Source: JAJNBA01 sp963842295 (GTDB taxonomy: Bacteria; Actinomycetota; UBA4738; HRBIN12). Taken from it: a stretch of 64,000 nucleotides of DNA. Below the pieces are notes generated by a model. It was not told the DNA's origin. It ran no database searches and saw nothing but the letters and a program-made list of their open reading frames with translations. The stretch covers positions 62,001-126,000 of the forward strand of contig CAWJFY010000009.1 in assembly GCA_963842295.1 (NCBI GenBank), given 5' to 3'. Shown here in pieces: positions 17,356-26,345 of this stretch. The position numbers and the translations under genes were made by a program. How positions within the stretch are numbered: the first letter of the stretch is position 1; each line of letters starts with the position of its first letter.

Positions 17356-18213
17356 TCAGTCGACCTCGGAGAGCTGCCCGCGAAGGCCACCGACCGCCTT
17401 GGTGTGGATCTGACAGACACGGGACTCGGTCACCCCGAGGATCTCGCCGATCTCGGAGAGCGTGAGGCCTTCGAAGTAGTACAGCGTAACGACGATCTTC
17501 TCCCGCTCCGAGAGCGAGTTGATCGCGGCGGCGAGCAGGCCGCGCATCTCCTGGCTCTCGAGCCCCCAGGTGGGATCGAGCCCCTTGTCGGCGATCGTGT
17601 CCATCAGGGTCACCTGATCGCCTCGTTCGCTCCCCGCGGAGACGACTTCGTCCAGCGCCAGCACGGAGACGAACGAGATCTGCGAGACCATCGCGTGCAG
17701 CTCGCGCCGGCTCATGCCGAGCCGTTCGGCCAGCTCTTCCTCCGAGGGTCGCCGCTTCAGCTTCGCCTCGAGGTCCGCCTGTGCCTTCTCGAGCTCTCTC
17801 GCCTTGAAGCGGATCGAACGGGGTACCCAGTCCATCGCCCGCAACTCATCGATGATCGCGCCCTTGATCCTCGGGATCGCGTAGGTCTCGAACTTGTTTC
17901 CTCGGCCCGGCTCGAACTTCTCGAGCGCGTCGATCAATCCGAACATGCCGTAGCTCACGAGGTCGTGCTGGTCGACGCTCGCGGGCAAGCCCGTCGCCAC
18001 GCGGCTCGCGACATACTTCACCAGCGGTGCGTAGTGCAAGATCAGCTTCTCGCGCGCATCGGCGTTGGCATCGCGTTTGAAGGATTCCCAGAGCGTGACG
18101 AGCTCGTCGCCGGCCGCAGGCGGGATCATGACCGTCTTGGATCGCGGAGACTTCGGTGGAGCTTTCGGCCCCCGCTCCGCCACCTTCGTCGCGACCTTCT
18201 TCGCCGTCGCCAC
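17356..18213 (-). CDS. whiG: RNA polymerase sigma factor, WhiG/FliA family
   Basis: 285 residues with region 2 (LVKYVASRVATGLPASVDQ, DLVSYGMFGLIDALEKFEPG), region 3 (EEELAERLGMSRRELH) and region 4 (SLSEREKIVVTLYYFEGLTLSEIGEILGVTESRVCQIH). This is the FliA/WhiG class of sigma-70 proteins. No flagellar genes are visible here, and the xerC/dprA/rpsB neighbourhood is that of Streptomyces whiG, so a developmental role is more likely than flagellar control. GTG 18213 starts 1 nt after the xerC stop. Confidence 0.9.
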   Translation of the reverse strand: MATAKKVATKVAERGPKAPPKSPRSKTVMIPPAAGDELVTLWESFKRDANADAREKLILHYAPLVKYVASRVATGLPASVDQHDLVSYGMFGLIDALEKFEPGRGNKFETYAIPRIKGAIIDELRAMDWVPRSIRFKARELEKAQADLEAKLKRRPSEEELAERLGMSRRELHAMVSQISFVSVLALDEVVSAGSERGDQVTLMDTIADKGLDPTWGLESQEMRGLLAAAINSLSEREKIVVTLYYFEGLTLSEIGEILGVTESRVCQIHTKAVGGLRGQLSEVD

Positions 18214-18214
18214 G

Positions 18215-19141
18215 TCAGGCCCTCGGGTGGGCGCGCTCGTACGCGTCGAAGAGCCGACCACGCGAGACATGCGTGTATCGCTGCGTCGTCGCGACGCTGG
18301 CGTGCCCGAGCAGTTCCTGCACAGCCCTGATGTCGGCTCCTCCTTCCAGAAGGTGCGTGGCGAACGAGTGCCGCAGGGTGTGCGGGGTCACCCGCCTCCC
18401 TGGCAGCAGGGTAGCGCCATACCGCTCAACCATCGAACGGATATCCCGCTCACTGAAGGGTTTGCGGCGTCTATTGAAGAAGAGCTGCCGAGATCCGTCG
18501 GGTGCCATCGCGGGTCGTCCCTCGCGGAGGTAGCCACCGAGGGCATCGGCGGCGTACTCGGAAATAGGTACTTCCCGCTCCTTCGAGCCCTTTCCGAGCA
18601 CGAGCACCCGGCCCCTTCGGACGTCGATCCGATCGAGGGTCAGGCTCGCAACCTCCCCCACCCGGAGACCGGAGCCGTACATGAGCTCCAGAGCGGCTCG
18701 ATCCCGCAAGGCGACCGCTCGTTCGAGCGGATCTCCGTCGTCCGATCCCTTCGGCGCCTCCGCGAGTCCGTCGGCTTCCTTCGGGCGCAGCACCGTGGGA
18801 AGTCGATTCACGACCTTCGGTCGCCCGAGGAGGAGGGACGGGTCTTCCTGGATCCGCCCGGCTGAGACCGCCCATCGATAGAAGGTCCTGATCGCCCCCA
18901 CGCGCCGTGCGATGGTCGCGCGCGCGTACCCGAGCGTGTGCTGTTGGGCGAGGAACCGGCGCAAGAGCGGGTACGGGGTGGTCCCGAGCGAGGATCGGTT
19001 CCTCGTCACGAAGGTCGCGAGCTGCTCGAGGTCACCCGCGTAGGCGGCGACTGTGTTCGGCGACAGACGGCGCTCGAGGGCCAGATGGTCCTCGAATGCG
19101 CCGAGAAGCTCTACCTCGTCTTGGGGAAGTCCTTGGGGCAT
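18215..19141 (-). CDS. xerC: Tyrosine recombinase XerC/XerD type
   Basis: 308 residues with the N-terminal SAM-like core-binding domain (FEDHLALERRLSPNTVAAY) and the catalytic domain. The catalytic residues are visible: Arg in GSGLRVGEV, Lys in GKGSKEREV, the HTLRHSFATHLL box, His in LLGHASVATTQRY and the Tyr nucleophile in the same stretch. It probably resolves chromosome dimers at dif. It sits between dprA and whiG as in other actinobacteria. Start ATG 19141 has GGAG 5 nt upstream. Confidence 0.93.
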   Translation of the reverse strand: MPQGLPQDEVELLGAFEDHLALERRLSPNTVAAYAGDLEQLATFVTRNRSSLGTTPYPLLRRFLAQQHTLGYARATIARRVGAIRTFYRWAVSAGRIQEDPSLLLGRPKVVNRLPTVLRPKEADGLAEAPKGSDDGDPLERAVALRDRAALELMYGSGLRVGEVASLTLDRIDVRRGRVLVLGKGSKEREVPISEYAADALGGYLREGRPAMAPDGSRQLFFNRRRKPFSERDIRSMVERYGATLLPGRRVTPHTLRHSFATHLLEGGADIRAVQELLGHASVATTQRYTHVSRGRLFDAYERAHPRA

Positions 19142-19382
19142 ATACGCTCCCGATAGGTGGCTTCCCTGTGTACCAACCGAAAGGGTGTGGCGCAAGCCCC
19201 CGACCGGGGGCTTTCGGTGTCCCCCGTTGGTTGGGCTGCGGCCTCCGACCACCAGGTGTGTGTGCGGCCCCGTGCGAAACTCGCGGGCCTTCCCACGGCG
19301 GGGCCGTGAAGAGGGCCGAAGACCACGAGCCTCCACTCTCTCATGGCCCGGGATACACCTGGGGAGCATCGACCGGGGTCCC
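19142..19382 (-). promoter_or_regulatory. Structured untranslated region upstream of xerC
   Basis: The 241-nt gap between dprA and xerC holds a nested inverted repeat: ACCAAC/GTTGGT (19172-19177, 19226-19231), CGAAAG/CTTTCG (19178-19183, 19211-19216) and CCCCC/GGGGG (19197-19201, 19206-19210). A second CCCCC at 19221-19225 could pair with the same GGGGG, giving two exclusive folds, as in attenuators. Base pairing works on either strand; the minus-strand reading would be the xerC leader. I could not match it to a known riboswitch. Confidence 0.5.
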
Positions 19383-20513
19383 TCAGCGGGACGCTGGCGT
19401 CTCGGCACGATGGCGCCGTTCGTAGCGCCCCCCGACGCTCACGATCAGTCCACGCAGCTCCAGCTGGATCAACGTGGTGACGGCATCCGGGATCGACATG
19501 CCTGCCTCACGAGCGACGGTGTCCGGCAACGACCTGCCCGACAGGGCGTCCCACACCCTTCGCTCGCCGTCGTCGAGATCGGGAGGTGCAGGGGGCGGCG
19601 CGGCCCGATCGACTCCGAGGTCTTCCAGGAGGTCGTCTGCCCCCCTGATGAGTGTCGCCCCCTCACGGATCATCTCGAGAGGTGTCTCGGCGAGGGGACT
19701 CGTGACGGGCCCCGGAACGGCGAAGATCTCGCGGCCCAGGTCGAGCGCATGATCGACGGAGATCCTCGACCCGCTCTTCGCCGCACCCTCCACGACGACC
19801 AACGCTCGCGCGAGTGCCACGACGATCCGATTCCGCGCAGGGAAGTGCTGCGGCCCCGCCGGCATGGCGGGCGGGTACTCGCTCACGATCGTGCCGCTCG
19901 CCGCGATCCGCTCGAGCAGCTCCCGGCTGCTGGCCGGGTACGCGACGTCGACGCCCGACCCGAGCACCGCGACCGTGCGGCCTGCGGCCTGGAGCGCTCC
20001 GCGATGCGCGGCTGCGTCGATCCCGTGCGCAGCTCCGGAGACGACGGCGAGCCCGGACCCCACGAGCGCTCGCCCCAGGTCCTGCGCGACATCCCGGCCG
20101 AGGCTCGAGCACTTCCGTGAGCCGACGATCGCGACACGTTGCGGCGATTCCCCGAGTGGCCGCCCGATGAGGAACAGGCACGCCGGCGGATCCCGCAGGT
20201 CGTTCAGCCGGTCCTCGTACTCACGATCCGCCGGCGTGACGACCCTCGCCCCGGCTTCGTGCACACGCTTCGCGATCACCCGAGGATCGATCTGCGGGAG
20301 CCGATCACGGTCGCGTTCGCTTCCCAGCCGGCCTCGCCGAACGGATTCGACGCATCCCGTCGCCGAGCCCGTCTCCCAGGCGTCCGCATGCACCATGAGC
20401 GGTCGCAAACCGCGGAGCTCCGACAGCGTCAGGATCGCTCGGTGCTCGTGGTCCCCGCGTCCGAAGCCAGGTGGCCACCCGCGCGGTGGTGGCGGCTTCG
20501 GCTCATCCTGCAC
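19383..20513 (-). CDS. dprA: DNA-processing protein DprA
   Basis: DprA loads RecA onto incoming single-stranded DNA during natural transformation. The 376 residues include the Rossmann fold: VAIVGSRKCSSLG, VVSGAAHGIDAAAHRGAL, VLGSGVDVAYPASSREL, SEYPPAMPAGPQHFPARNR, AKSGSRISVDHALDLG, FAVPGPVTSPLA. A C-terminal winged-helix domain (about 300-370) is also present. The N-terminal helix-hairpin region is short. GTG 20513 overlaps the comM stop by 11 nt, so the genes form a competence-type pair. Confidence 0.95.
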   Translation of the reverse strand: MQDEPKPPPPRGWPPGFGRGDHEHRAILTLSELRGLRPLMVHADAWETGSATGCVESVRRGRLGSERDRDRLPQIDPRVIAKRVHEAGARVVTPADREYEDRLNDLRDPPACLFLIGRPLGESPQRVAIVGSRKCSSLGRDVAQDLGRALVGSGLAVVSGAAHGIDAAAHRGALQAAGRTVAVLGSGVDVAYPASSRELLERIAASGTIVSEYPPAMPAGPQHFPARNRIVVALARALVVVEGAAKSGSRISVDHALDLGREIFAVPGPVTSPLAETPLEMIREGATLIRGADDLLEDLGVDRAAPPPAPPDLDDGERRVWDALSGRSLPDTVAREAGMSIPDAVTTLIQLELRGLIVSVGGRYERRHRAETPASR

Positions 20514-22041
20514 GGGCGAGCCCCTCCGTGCCGAAACCGTTCCGATACGACAGTGCTTCGGCAAGATGGTCAGCGCCGACACGCTCCGACCCCGCGAGGT
20601 CGGCGACCGTCCGAGCGACCTTGATGGCGCGGTCGAACCCACGACCGGTGAGCGCCAGGCTCTCGACCGCCTTCGTGAGCAGGCTCTCGGCGTCGGGTGA
20701 CAATGAACAGGTCCGGCGCGCGACCGGCCCGGGCAGATGGGCGTTGCATGAGACTCCCAACGCACCCCATCGGCGGCGTTGCCGGTCGCGCGACCCCTCG
20801 ACCCTGGCTCTCGCCATCGAGGACGCCTCGCCCGGCGAGGAACCCAGGAGCTCCTCCTTGGTGAGCCGCGGGATGCGCAGCCGGATGTCGATCCGGTCGA
20901 GCAACGGTCCCGACAACTTGTTCCGGTACAGCTGGACCCGATCGTGCCTGCAGACGCACGGCTTGATCCCATCGCCGTCGAAACCGCACGGACATGGGTT
21001 GGCCGCCGCGACGAGGGTGAACCTCGCGGGGAACTCCACGGAGCCGACGGCTCGCGTGATGACGACGCGTCCGTCCTCCAGCGGCTGGCGCAACCCTTCG
21101 ACGGCGTCGCGCCGGAACTCGGTGAGCTCGTCGAGGAAGAGGACGCCATGATGCGCGAGGCTGACTTCGCCGGGCCGCACGTACGTGCTGCCGCCGCCGA
21201 GCAACCCGACGGTCGAGACCGAATGGTGGGGCGCGCGGAACGGGCGGGCTCGGAGCAGCCCCCTCGACGAACCGAGCAGACCCGCGACGGAATGGAGCTG
21301 GGTGGCCTCCAGAGACTCCTCTCGCGAGAGCTCCGGCAGGATCGTCGGAAGTCGTCGCGCGAGCATCGTCTTCCCGGCGCCGGGCGAACCGACCATGAGC
21401 ATGTTGTGGCCGCCGGCCGCCGCGACCTCGAGTGCCCGGCGCGCCTGCGTCTGGCCCCGCACCTCGGCAAGGTCCACCGTCGCGGCGGCCGGCGCATCAT
21501 CGCTCGGTGTCATCACGTCGGGCGCCGACCACGTCCCTCGCAAGAATCCAACCGCATCGGACAACGTCTCCGCGCCGACCACGCGGAGCCCTTCGACCTG
21601 CGCGGCCTCGACGGCGTTCGCGGCCGGCACCACGATCCCGTCCAGACCCGCCCTCGCCGCGGCGATCGCCACGGTGAGGATCCCGGGTGTCGTCAGCAGC
21701 TCCCCCTTCAGGGAAACCTCGCCGGAGAAGGCGAAAGTCCCAAGGCGATCGTTCGGGATCTGCCGCGTTGCGGCGAGCACGCTCATCACGAGCGGGAGAT
21801 CCAATCCCGGCCCCTCTTTCCGAACGTTGGCGGGTGCCAGGTTCACGACGACACGCCGGAGCGGCCATTCGAGCTTCGCCCCCTCGACCGCGGGACGGAC
21901 CCGTTCCCGCGCGTCCTGCACGCCCGCGCCGGGAAGTCCGGTGACGATGAGGGCCGGGAGCCCGCGGCCCACATGTGCCTCGACCGTCACGAGATGCCCG
22001 CCGACGCCGAGCACCGCCACCCCCAGGACCCGCCCGTACAT
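20503..22041 (-). CDS. comM: Mg-chelatase-like AAA+ ATPase, YifB/ComM family
   Basis: ComM is a helicase that extends branch migration during transformation. The 512 residues have the Lon-type N-terminal domain (GLPALIVTGLPGAGVQDARERVRP, LDLPLVMSVLAA), Walker A GSPGAGKTMLARRLP, Walker B GVLFLDELTEF, and the zinc-like CPCGFDGDGIKPCVC region. ATG 22041 has TATCGT 9 nt upstream. It is divergent from the PLP decarboxylase gene. Confidence 0.96.
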   Translation of the reverse strand: MYGRVLGVAVLGVGGHLVTVEAHVGRGLPALIVTGLPGAGVQDARERVRPAVEGAKLEWPLRRVVVNLAPANVRKEGPGLDLPLVMSVLAATRQIPNDRLGTFAFSGEVSLKGELLTTPGILTVAIAAARAGLDGIVVPAANAVEAAQVEGLRVVGAETLSDAVGFLRGTWSAPDVMTPSDDAPAAATVDLAEVRGQTQARRALEVAAAGGHNMLMVGSPGAGKTMLARRLPTILPELSREESLEATQLHSVAGLLGSSRGLLRARPFRAPHHSVSTVGLLGGGSTYVRPGEVSLAHHGVLFLDELTEFRRDAVEGLRQPLEDGRVVITRAVGSVEFPARFTLVAAANPCPCGFDGDGIKPCVCRHDRVQLYRNKLSGPLLDRIDIRLRIPRLTKEELLGSSPGEASSMARARVEGSRDRQRRRWGALGVSCNAHLPGPVARRTCSLSPDAESLLTKAVESLALTGRGFDRAIKVARTVADLAGSERVGADHLAEALSYRNGFGTEGLARAG

Positions 22042-22050
22042 GAGCGCCGG

Positions 22051-22056
22051 ACGATA
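22051..22056 (-). promoter_or_regulatory. Putative -10 box (TATCGT) for comM
   Basis: Located 9 nt upstream of the comM ATG. It shares a 69-bp divergent region with the PLP decarboxylase promoter. Confidence 0.45.
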
Positions 22057-22098
22057 CCGATGACCACCGACACGGGCCGGCTCGATGAGCCGCCGCGA

Positions 22099-22104
22099 TA
22101 GCAT
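22099..22104 (+). promoter_or_regulatory. Putative -10 box (TAGCAT) for the PLP decarboxylase gene
   Basis: TAGCAT ends 6 nt before ATG 22111; no Shine-Dalgarno sequence is present, which suits a leaderless mRNA. Confidence 0.5.
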
Positions 22105-22110
22105 CCGCCG

Positions 22111-23619
22111 ATGCCCGAGCCGCTCGACCATCCCGAGCCTGAGTTGATCGACGTCCGAGACCCCGAACGGTCACGCGCGGCGCTCGAACGGCTCGGCGAG
22201 CGAACATGGGCCGAAGCGCTCGACTGGCTCTACGGGACGGCGGCGAACCGCCCCACAGCGCCGGATCTCTACCCGGAGATGCGCCGGAGGTTCTTCGGCG
22301 AGAGCGGCTCACCCGCCCCCGCGCCCGCGAACGGCCGCACCTCCGACGAGGTGCTGACCGAGTTCGGCGAGCGCCTCGCTCCGTTCGCGTATGCAGCCCA
22401 ACATCCCGGTTCCTACAGCTACTTCACGCCTCCGCCGCTCCCCATGTCGATCGCCGGCGAGACCCTCGCCCAATGGTTGAATCAGGGCATCGACGTGTGG
22501 CTCGCGGGCATGGCGAGCCCGTTCGTCGAGGAGGAGGTCGTCGGCTGGCTCTGCGATCTCTGCGACTACGCCGACGACGGCTGGGGGGTCCTCACCAGCG
22601 GCGGCGTGATGGCGAACATCATGGCCCTCACGGTCGCCAGGGACGTGCATCTGAGGGAGCTCCTCGGCGGCGAACCACCCCGCGGCGTCCGGCTCGAGGG
22701 CGCCCGGGTCTATGCCTCCGATCAGACCCACTTCTCCATCGAGCGAGCCGTCGACCTCCTCGGCTTCCCGGAGGGCACGCTCGAGATCGTCCCCTCCGAC
22801 GAGTGCTTCAGGTTGCGAGCAGGCGACGTCGAGGCCGCCGTCCGCCAAGACCGCGCGGCAGGGCTCACACCGTTCGCGATCTGCGCGGTCGCGGGCTCGA
22901 CGAACACCGGCTCGATCGACCACATACCCGGCCTCGCGGACCTCGCCGAACGAGAAGGCCTGTGGCTCCACGTAGACGCCGCGTACGGCGCGGCCGCCCG
23001 GATGTCGCCGCGCGAGACCCACAAGCTGCCCGCCTTGGAACGCGCCGACTCGCTCACGGTCGATCCGCACAAGTGGCTCTTCCAGCCGTACGACATCGGC
23101 GGACTGCTCGTGAAACGTCGAGAAGATCTCCTGCACACGTTCCACCGAGAGCCCGAGTACTACGCGGTCTGGGGTCCCGAGGAACGGCCGCTGCATTGGT
23201 ACCAGTACTCGCTGGAAGGGACGCGGCGGTTCCGCGCCCTCAAGCTCTGGTTGTCGTGGAAGCACCTCGGGTCCGACGGCTTCGCGCGCCTGATCGAGCG
23301 AAACGTGGATCTCGCGCAACATCTGGCGTCGCGTGCGAAGGAACTCGGCTTCGAGGTGATCCCGCCGGAGCTGGCGGTCGTCTGTTTCCGGATCGCACCG
23401 CCCAGCCTCGATCTGGAGGGGACGGATGAGCTGCAGCGGAGGCTCCAGCGCGCCCTGGAGATCTCCGGCGTCGGATGGCTGTCGACGACGACGCTCCGCG
23501 GCCGTACATGGCTGCGCGCGGGCGTGATCAACTACCTCTCGACGGAGGCCGACGCCGACCTGATCCTCGACACGCTGGTCGTCGCTTCAGAAGGCATCCT
23601 CGAAGAGCTCGATCGTTGA
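22111..23619 (+). CDS. Pyridoxal-dependent decarboxylase, group II
   Basis: 502 residues of the aromatic-L-amino-acid/glutamate decarboxylase family. The cofactor Lys lies in DPHKWLFQPYD, and the Asp pairing with the PLP ring is in HVDAAYGAAA. Other family blocks are SYFTPPPLP, TSGGVMANIMALTVARD, and AVAGSTNTGSIDHI. The C-terminal small domain follows. The substrate cannot be chosen from sequence alone; tyrosine, tryptophan, DOPA and related amino acids are family options. It lies between comM and yraN in the opposite orientation, and its 3' end overlaps yraN by 33 bp. Confidence 0.9.
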   Translation: MPEPLDHPEPELIDVRDPERSRAALERLGERTWAEALDWLYGTAANRPTAPDLYPEMRRRFFGESGSPAPAPANGRTSDEVLTEFGERLAPFAYAAQHPGSYSYFTPPPLPMSIAGETLAQWLNQGIDVWLAGMASPFVEEEVVGWLCDLCDYADDGWGVLTSGGVMANIMALTVARDVHLRELLGGEPPRGVRLEGARVYASDQTHFSIERAVDLLGFPEGTLEIVPSDECFRLRAGDVEAAVRQDRAAGLTPFAICAVAGSTNTGSIDHIPGLADLAEREGLWLHVDAAYGAAARMSPRETHKLPALERADSLTVDPHKWLFQPYDIGGLLVKRREDLLHTFHREPEYYAVWGPEERPLHWYQYSLEGTRRFRALKLWLSWKHLGSDGFARLIERNVDLAQHLASRAKELGFEVIPPELAVVCFRIAPPSLDLEGTDELQRRLQRALEISGVGWLSTTTLRGRTWLRAGVINYLSTEADADLILDTLVVASEGILEELDR

Positions 23620-23937
23620 ACTCGAGCCCCGTACGGCGACGCTCGCCACATCGAACCGGATCGCCTGGGGATGCGCGCCGGCCACTTGCAGGAATGCTTC
23701 GGCAACCGCGCGGAGTTTCGCCTGCTTGCGCCATGTCACGGCCTCGAACCCGCTGCCGAACGCGCTCTCCCGACGCGACTTCACCTCGCAGAAGACGAGG
23801 ACTCCCCGGCGTTCGAGGACAAGGTCGAGCTCGCCGAGACCACAGCGCCAGTTCCGAGTGACGACCCGATACCCGCGCCGGCGGTAGGCATCGGCTGCCG
23901 CATCCTCTCCACGCGAGCCGATCGGTCCAGTCGCCAC
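23587..23937 (-). CDS. yraN: YraN/UPF0102 family nuclease-like protein
   Basis: 116 residues with the restriction-endonuclease-like core: GEDAAADAYRRRGYRVV, GELDLVLER and VFCEVKSRRESAFG, which place the E-x-D-L...E-x-K type catalytic residues. The biochemical role is not established. It normally sits near rnhB and comM, as here. The 3' end overlaps the convergent PLP decarboxylase gene. Confidence 0.93.
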   Translation of the reverse strand: MATGPIGSRGEDAAADAYRRRGYRVVTRNWRCGLGELDLVLERRGVLVFCEVKSRRESAFGSGFEAVTWRKQAKLRAVAEAFLQVAGAHPQAIRFDVASVAVRGSSSTIELFEDAF

Positions 23938-23968
23938 GACCGAAAGGTAGGCCGCGGCGCCGACAGGA

Positions 23969-24613
23969 CTAGGTGGTCGCCGGGCGACGGCCCGTGATCG
24001 CCGAGACGATGCCGAGGACGATCAGGGTCAGCCCGGGGAGCCATCGTCGCAGCATCCCCGTGCGCGGGCGGGCCGCCAGCCTGCGGGACACCCCGGCAGA
24101 CACGATGGCGTAGGTGCCGTCCGAGACGAACCCGAGGAGGATGAACGTGATGCCGAGGAGGACGATCTGCAGGGGCACCGACCCCTTCGACACATCCACG
24201 AACTGAGGTAGGAACGCGAGGAAGAACAACGCGGTCTTCGGATTCAAGACGTTCACCACCACTCCTTGCGCGTAGATCCGTCCGAGTGAGTGGCTCTTCC
24301 CGGCGACTTCGGCCCGTTCCTCGCCGCGGCCGCGGATCGCCCGTATCCCGAGCCAGATCAGATACGCGGCGCCCGCGTACTTCACGATGCCATACGAGAG
24401 AGCGGAGGAAGCGAGGATCGCTGAGAGACCGAGGGCGGCCGCGGTGACATGCACGATCGATCCGGTGTGGATCCCCAGGACCGAGACCAAGCCCGCGGCC
24501 CGCCCCTGATCCATCGAGCGCGTGACGATGTAGAGCACCGAGGGCCCGGGCACGACGAGCAGCGCGAGCGAGGCCACGGCGAAGGCCGCGAAGACCTCCG
24601 GCGAGGGCATCAC
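23969..24613 (-). CDS. LysE/RhtB-family amino-acid exporter
   Basis: 214 residues with about six membrane helices. The N-terminus has the family motif VPGPSVLYIVTRSMDQGRAAG, and the middle has VVNVLNPKTALFFLAFLPQFVD. It likely exports a small amino acid or derivative by proton antiport; the substrate is unknown. The start ATG overlaps the stop of the DUF2469 gene (ATGA). It interrupts the usual rnhB-DUF2469-yraN order. Confidence 0.92.
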   Translation of the reverse strand: MMPSPEVFAAFAVASLALLVVPGPSVLYIVTRSMDQGRAAGLVSVLGIHTGSIVHVTAAALGLSAILASSALSYGIVKYAGAAYLIWLGIRAIRGRGEERAEVAGKSHSLGRIYAQGVVVNVLNPKTALFFLAFLPQFVDVSKGSVPLQIVLLGITFILLGFVSDGTYAIVSAGVSRRLAARPRTGMLRRWLPGLTLIVLGIVSAITGRRPATT

Positions 24614-24918
24614 ACGGCCGGTGGGTCGGGGATCGACGTGGCGTCTTGGCGGAGCTCCTCCACGTTGACGTCGTGCCGGGTGACCACGCGGACCGAGGAC
24701 ACGAATCGAGCGGGCCGGAACATGTCCCAGACCCAGGCGTCGTTGAGGTCGAGGCGGACCCAGCCTCCCTCGAGATGCTCGATCTCCACCTTGTTCGCCA
24801 GGTAGAAGCGACGCTCCGTCTCGATCACGAACGCGAACATCGGGAGGACGTCCCGGTACTCGCGGTAGAGCTCGAGCTCTCGTTCCTCTTCGAAGCGCTC
24901 GATGTCGTCCTCGTTCAT
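24610..24918 (-). CDS. DUF2469 protein
   Basis: 102 residues, acidic at the start (NEDDIERFEEERELELYREY) with YRDVLPMFAFVIETERRFYLAN and VRLDLNDAWVWDMFRP. This is the actinobacteria-specific DUF2469 family, always near rnhB and yraN (in Mycobacterium between rnhB and the yraN homologue). The function is unknown. It is 12 nt downstream of rnhB and coupled to the LysE gene. Confidence 0.9.
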   Translation of the reverse strand: MNEDDIERFEEERELELYREYRDVLPMFAFVIETERRFYLANKVEIEHLEGGWVRLDLNDAWVWDMFRPARFVSSVRVVTRHDVNVEELRQDATSIPDPPAV

Positions 24919-24930
24919 CGGGTCATGCTC

Positions 24931-25620
24931 TCACGCTGGCTCGCTCTCGACGTCGAGAGGCCGACTCAACCGGCCCATCCCGGGGAGCGATGCCTGACCG
25001 ACACACGCGAACGAAAGGCGATGGATCTCTGTGGGGCCTAGGCGGTCGAGCACCTCGAGGTGCTCGGGCGTCCCGTATCCCCTGTTGTGGTCGAAGCCCC
25101 AGACTGGGTAGCGCCGGTGCATCCGGTCCATGATCCGGTCCCTGGTGACCTTGGCCACGATCGAGGCGGCCGCGACCGAGACCGCTACCGCGTCGCCCTT
25201 CTTGATCCCGAGCGAGGGACACGGCATCCGCGGGACGGGGAACCCGTCCGTCAGGGCGTACTCGGGCACGGGGTCGAGCGCACGGATGCACCTCCGTAGG
25301 AGCGCGAGGTTCGATCGGTGGAGACCGCGTCGGTCGATCACGGCGGGCTCCGCCTTCGCGACGGTGAACAACGCGGCCGCGACGATCCGCTCGTAGGCCG
25401 CCTCTCGCTGGTTCCGCGTCAGGAGCTTCGAGTCGTCGATCCCCTCGGGATCGAACCCGTCGGGCAGCACCACCGCCGCCGCCACCAACGGTCCGGCCAG
25501 CGCCCCCCGGCCCGCCTCGTCGGCGCCGGCGACGCGAGTGAACCCTTGCTCGCGCAGGACACGCTCGTAGCGGACGAGGTCGCCGGTCAGTCGATCCCTC
25601 CGATCCTCCCCAGGGGCCAC
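24931..25620 (-). CDS. rnhB: Ribonuclease HII
   Basis: RNase HII removes ribonucleotides and RNA from DNA. The 229 residues contain the metal-binding acidic residues: DEAGRGALAGPLVAAAV (Asp-Glu), DDSKLLT, ASIVAKVTRDRIM and GFDHNRGYGTPEHL (Asp). The GTG 25620 start overlaps lepB by 34 nt. No closer start in the same frame is evident. Confidence 0.95.
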   Translation of the reverse strand: MAPGEDRRDRLTGDLVRYERVLREQGFTRVAGADEAGRGALAGPLVAAAVVLPDGFDPEGIDDSKLLTRNQREAAYERIVAAALFTVAKAEPAVIDRRGLHRSNLALLRRCIRALDPVPEYALTDGFPVPRMPCPSLGIKKGDAVAVSVAAASIVAKVTRDRIMDRMHRRYPVWGFDHNRGYGTPEHLEVLDRLGPTEIHRLSFACVGQASLPGMGRLSRPLDVESEPA

Positions 25621-26345
25621 GCGATCACGAACGCTTCCCCGATCACTTTCTCCTCCGGGACGTAGCCCAGCCCGCTCGGCGGCGGGAACCTCGAGTCACC
25701 CGAGTGCAGCCGATTGTCGCCCAGCACGAACAGCATGCCATCCGGCACCGTCTCCGGGCCGAAATCCCGGGAATCCCGTTCTGGAGCCACGTAGGGCTCG
25801 CGGACCCTGGCGCCGTTCACGAACAGCACACCTCGACGCATCTCCCACGTGTCCCCTCCGAGTGCGACGACGCGCTTGATGAAGTCGTCGTCCTCGGGCC
25901 GGGCGACGCCGATGCCTTGGCCCAGCCAGTGGAGGAAACCGCCGAAGATCCCACGCTTCTCGTGTGGTGCCGGATCGGGATCCGAGAACACGACCACGTC
26001 GCCGTACGTGACGTCGGAGAACACCTTGCAGATCCGGCAGACGATGATGCGATCCCCGGGCCGAAGCGTGGGCTGCATCGAGACGGAGGGGATGAAGAAG
26101 GCTTGGATGAGGAAGCTCTTGATCAAGATCGCGAGGACGAGAGCCGAGAGGATCAACGGCACGAGCTCACGAAGGGTGCTCGCGAGGGTCTGGGGCTCAT
26201 CTCGCTGACCGTCGGTTGCGCTGCCGGTCGCCGTGTTACGGCCGGCCCGGCGCCCTTCGGTCGGGGTCACATCGGGCTCAGGGAGATGCGTCTCGGGCGG
26301 CGCCGGGCCGGCCGCCGATTCGGCCGGGTCCCGCGGCTCGGTCAC
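25587..26345 (-). CDS. lepB: Signal peptidase I
   Basis: LepB removes signal peptides of exported proteins at the outer face of the membrane. The catalytic Ser is in FIPSVSMQPTL and the Lys in FIKRVVALGGD; the VLGDNRLHSGDSR box is also present. One membrane helix (about 65-85) follows an unusually long, low-complexity cytoplasmic tail (about 60 residues). The 252-residue protein starts at GTG 26345, directly after the rplS stop. Confidence 0.96.
   Translation of the reverse strand: MTEPRDPAESAAGPAPPETHLPEPDVTPTEGRRAGRNTATGSATDGQRDEPQTLASTLRELVPLILSALVLAILIKSFLIQAFFIPSVSMQPTLRPGDRIIVCRICKVFSDVTYGDVVVFSDPDPAPHEKRGIFGGFLHWLGQGIGVARPEDDDFIKRVVALGGDTWEMRRGVLFVNGARVREPYVAPERDSRDFGPETVPDGMLFVLGDNRLHSGDSRFPPPSGLGYVPEEKVIGEAFVIAWPLGRIGGID

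Noticed and set aside
17356..18213. Flagellar sigma factor FliA
   Set aside because: The family is the same, but no flagellar or chemotaxis genes are present and the neighbourhood is that of whiG.
19142..19382. c-di-GMP (GEMM) riboswitch upstream of xerC
   Set aside because: A GCGCAAGCC-like run resembles part of the motif, but the GCAAACC and tetraloop parts are absent and the orientation is doubtful.
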